A stretch of DNA of 33,971 nucleotides from positions 10,629 to 44,599 of the forward strand of contig CAUDNR010003902.1 in the NCBI GenBank assembly GCA_958430865.1, given 5' to 3'. The position numbers and the translations under genes are program-made. Under the pieces are notes generated by a model. The model saw only the letters and a program-made list of their open reading frames with translations, was not told the origin of the DNA and searched no databases. This document shows positions 31,686 to 33,971 of the stretch, piece after piece (the stretch's first letter is position 1; each line of letters begins with the position of its first letter). This DNA comes from Entrophospora sp. SA101. Taxonomy: Eukaryota; Glomeromycota; Glomeromycetes; Entrophosporales; Entrophosporaceae.

Positions 31686-32040
31686 AGGTACAATTTTGAA
31701 CACATCAATTGACAGCAAACAATCAATGATGGGTGTAGGAACACATGTAGGAACACATGTTAACATTGCAGCATGGATGACATGACAATAAACGCGTCCA
31801 CATGCGAAAAAAAAAGGAGAGACATATGGTGTAAAAATAAACACGTACATGTTCTTAACAATTTCGAACATGTCGATTGACAGCAACAACAATCAATGGT
31901 GGGTGTAGGAACACATTGCAGCATGGATGGACATGACAATAAACATATCCATGTAGCATAAAAAAAAAGAAAGATGTATGGTGTAAAAATAAACACGTAG
32001 TTGCATACATGTTCTTAACAATTTAGAACACATTGAATGT
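31686..32040. repeat. Tandem repeat, unit about 152 bp
   Basis: Two units and part of a third. Landmarks: gggtgtagga at 31731 and 31901 (copy 1 carries about 18 extra bases, a duplicated gtaggaacacat), gcagcatgga at about 31768 and 31919, gtgtaaaaataaacacgta at 31829 and 31981 (152 bp apart), and gttcttaacaattt at 31851 and 32009. Open frames across it (for example the minus frame 31892-31389) are by-products of the repeat. Confidence 0.85.
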
Positions 32041-33085
32041 TCACCAATGATTTCATAACAAACATGTTGATTGATCAGATAATAGTTCACAGCCATGATC
32101 TCATGCGCCTGAATCAAGAATCAACAGATAAATGTAGATCTCAAATTGAGGTGCATTTGTTGGTTAGAACTTAAAATTGTTGAACTTATCATTCAAAACC
32201 AATGCAAAAACATGTTTTATTGTCAATTTTCACAACAATTGGTTTAAAAGTTAGTTGTTAAGTAATTTCCGGCCAATTAAAATCATTAAAAAAATTTTTG
32301 TAATTTTGGTTTTTCTTATCCGATGATTCTTGAGATTTTTGATGAGCGTACCAGTACACAAAAAAATACATGTGAAATTTCTGACATTCTAATACATGTT
32401 AATTATTTATTCAAATTTTAAAATTAATTTGTGGCTATGGAAAAAAGTAAACAGGTTCTCACAGATCACAAACTTATAAAAAAATCACCTATATAAATGA
32501 ACTACGCTCCCTCCTCCCTCTCTTCTCTTCTCTTCTCTTCTCTGCAAGTTATAAGAAATTAAACCTTTGCTGTATGACTCTAATACACCAGAATAAGAAA
32601 AAATTACAGATCTGGTTGAAGTATGGAAATGATTTCAAAAATCAGCAAAGAAAATTACGAGTTTTGGCAAGTAATAGTGACACGATGAGCATTCAATCTT
32701 TTATTTGTGTTAATCACGTTAAATAAAATCGGTAATGATCCATCCAGTGTTATTTTAATAAGTTCCATTCTACTTTCTGAATCTAACTATTAAATAAATT
32801 TGTTCTCTCTATGTCAAATCTCAAAATGCCATTCACTGCATCTGATGAATTTAACATTAAAATAAAGATTTGTTGATTTATCAAATAATTTTTTGATTGA
32901 TTAATAATAACAACATTTTTATTAAATTAACAATTCCCCGTAAATTCCCATCAATGGTTGATCAGCGGAAGATAATATTAATATTAATATTAATAATATA
33001 ATAGCTAATACTTGAACAATCAAGCCGATCTTAAAATATTCTGATCATTATTTGATATAGTGAATGGTATTTCTATTATAGTGGC
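32041..33085. other. Intergenic, no gene recognised
   Basis: A (tcttc)n run at about 32518-32542 (cttctcttctcttctcttct) and an (attaat)n run at about 32975-32993 are the only clear structures. The rest is AT-rich. Confidence 0.4.
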
Positions 33086-33472
33086 AATCATCTAAAGACA
33101 TCATCAAATGTTGCCAATCTTTAAGTGCTGATACTTTGTTAAATATGGGCTATTTTACCAAAAACTCTCTATTTTTGCAATATTCTAGACATGAAAATTA
33201 ATGTAATAGAAAGTTTTTTTTGAGTTATTTAATTAAAAAAAAAAGTTATAATGGTTTAAAGTTGGGTAACTTTGCTATTTTATTTGAAATTTCGGCAACT
33301 ATATATCTAAACTGCAATTTACAGATTATTTACCAATTATTCACGTGACAAAGTCACAGATCTTTTACAAATTTGGATTTATTTTTATCGTTATATATTG
33401 AATTCTTTATAAAGCAAGATCAGCATAAAAATTTTCGGCAAGTGGCGCAGCACGTGATGTCTTTAGATGATT
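33086..33472. mobile_element. Inverted-repeat element, about 387 bp
   Basis: aatcatctaaagacatca at 33086-33103 is perfectly matched, inverted, by 33455-33472. Weaker similarity extends outward (tagtggc against tatggtgcg). The interior is AT-rich and non-coding. Likely a MITE; the target duplication is unclear. Confidence 0.6.
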
Positions 33473-33897
33473 CGCACCATACTACATTTATTGGTGGATA
33501 AGTTGAACCATTTCTTTGCTTGCTATTTCTATTACACCATTTATTGGGTGATAAGTTGAATCAATATTTGGATTAAAATCAGATATCAATTTTCATTTTA
33601 TATAAATAATTTTACCATCAGGCAGAAATCAAGGAACTTTGAGCAGAAATCATGTTCCAACTTTTATTATCATTTTCAATAAATGTTATCAAATTACTTG
33701 GCATCAATCTAATGTTGTATTTTATTTTCAAGTTATTATCCAGTAATTGTATATTTTATTAAAATTCCAGTTTTTATTGTTACACTGATTTTTTATATTA
33801 ATATTGCTTTTTATATTCAACAGGATCATAGATAGATCAGTAACAAAATTCCTGTTTGTTATATGATTTGACCCAGACTAAAACTAAGTTTAATATA
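33473..33897. other. AT-rich intergenic, nothing recognised
   Basis: Contains a twice-repeated gataagttgaa phrase (about 33496 and 33550) but no gene. Confidence 0.35.
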
Positions 33898-33971
33898 CAG
33901 TACCTGGACAAAAGTATCGGACCCCCTAAATGTATTAATTACACAAAAACGTACATAATAAGTATACAGAA
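33898..33971. mobile_element. Terminal repeat of a Tc1/mariner-type element, cut by window edge
   Basis: After TA at 33896-33897 the sequence CAGTACCTGGACAAAAGTAT (then cggacccc) has the form of Tc1/mariner terminal repeats (CAGTxxxTGGxCAAAAGTATCxGxCxCC). The element should continue past the window. It is a different family from the 17805-18991 element. Confidence 0.65.

Noticed and set aside
31389..32117. Several overlapping minus-strand frames with CVPTPTIDC-like repeats
   Set aside because: They are produced by the 152-bp tandem repeat. The peptide repetition follows the DNA repeat in more than one frame.

Overview
The window looks like nuclear DNA of a fungus, most likely an arbuscular mycorrhizal fungus (Glomeromycotina, Rhizophagus-like). 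It is very AT-rich. Genes carry short GT-AG introns (about 50 to 200 nt). It holds an F-box protein and a protein kinase of the types greatly expanded in that group, and it is full of decayed DNA transposons. The organism call is inferred from gene content; no rRNA or tRNA gene was found to anchor it.

Genes that look intact after splicing by eye: an F-box/Cys-rich protein (1303-3036, +, four exons); mitochondrial porin VDAC (12716-11660, -, three exons, 285 aa); a NEPRO/RMP1-type protein with the NKNQH motif (14015-15068, +, six exons, 220 aa); a small protein ending in a CDT1 C-terminal-like winged helix (22299-21171, -, six exons, 230 aa); and a kinase with an N-terminal CxxC..CxxC knuckle (26113-24628, -, two exons, 472 aa). 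The coding phase closes exactly across every proposed intron, which is strong internal support.

Broken genes: a Helitron polyprotein relic (3794-7083, +) and a second fragment of the same family (29770-29130, -); a histidinol-phosphate aminotransferase (HIS5) pseudogene that still has introns (16190-15080, -); a zinc-ribbon/RuvC remnant of a Fanzor/TnpB-like nuclease (13205-13460, +); a Tc1/mariner element with terminal repeats and TA duplication (17805-18991) inserted in an unidentified coding sequence (20070-17674, -); a frameshifted multi-pass membrane protein; and a possible zinc-finger relic.

Much of the rest is non-coding repeat: at least six inverted-repeat or MITE-like elements (8549-8713, 9453-9607, 16364-16480, 22792-23448, 23852-24062, 33086-33472), a pogo/Tigger remnant (27464-28280), a dispersed 'CTCTCTATAAYG' family (9137-9222 and 27069-27253), a tandem array of about 152 bp (31686-32040), microsatellites, and one Tc1-type terminal repeat at the right edge.

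The most unusual structure is a 453-bp direct duplication (18628-19080 and 19099-19551). Its 18-bp spacer is an inverted copy of sequence 0.7 kb away, the signature of replication template switching. No operon-like or new multi-gene system was seen; the genes appear independent, and the window reads as a gene-sparse, transposon-shaped eukaryotic region.
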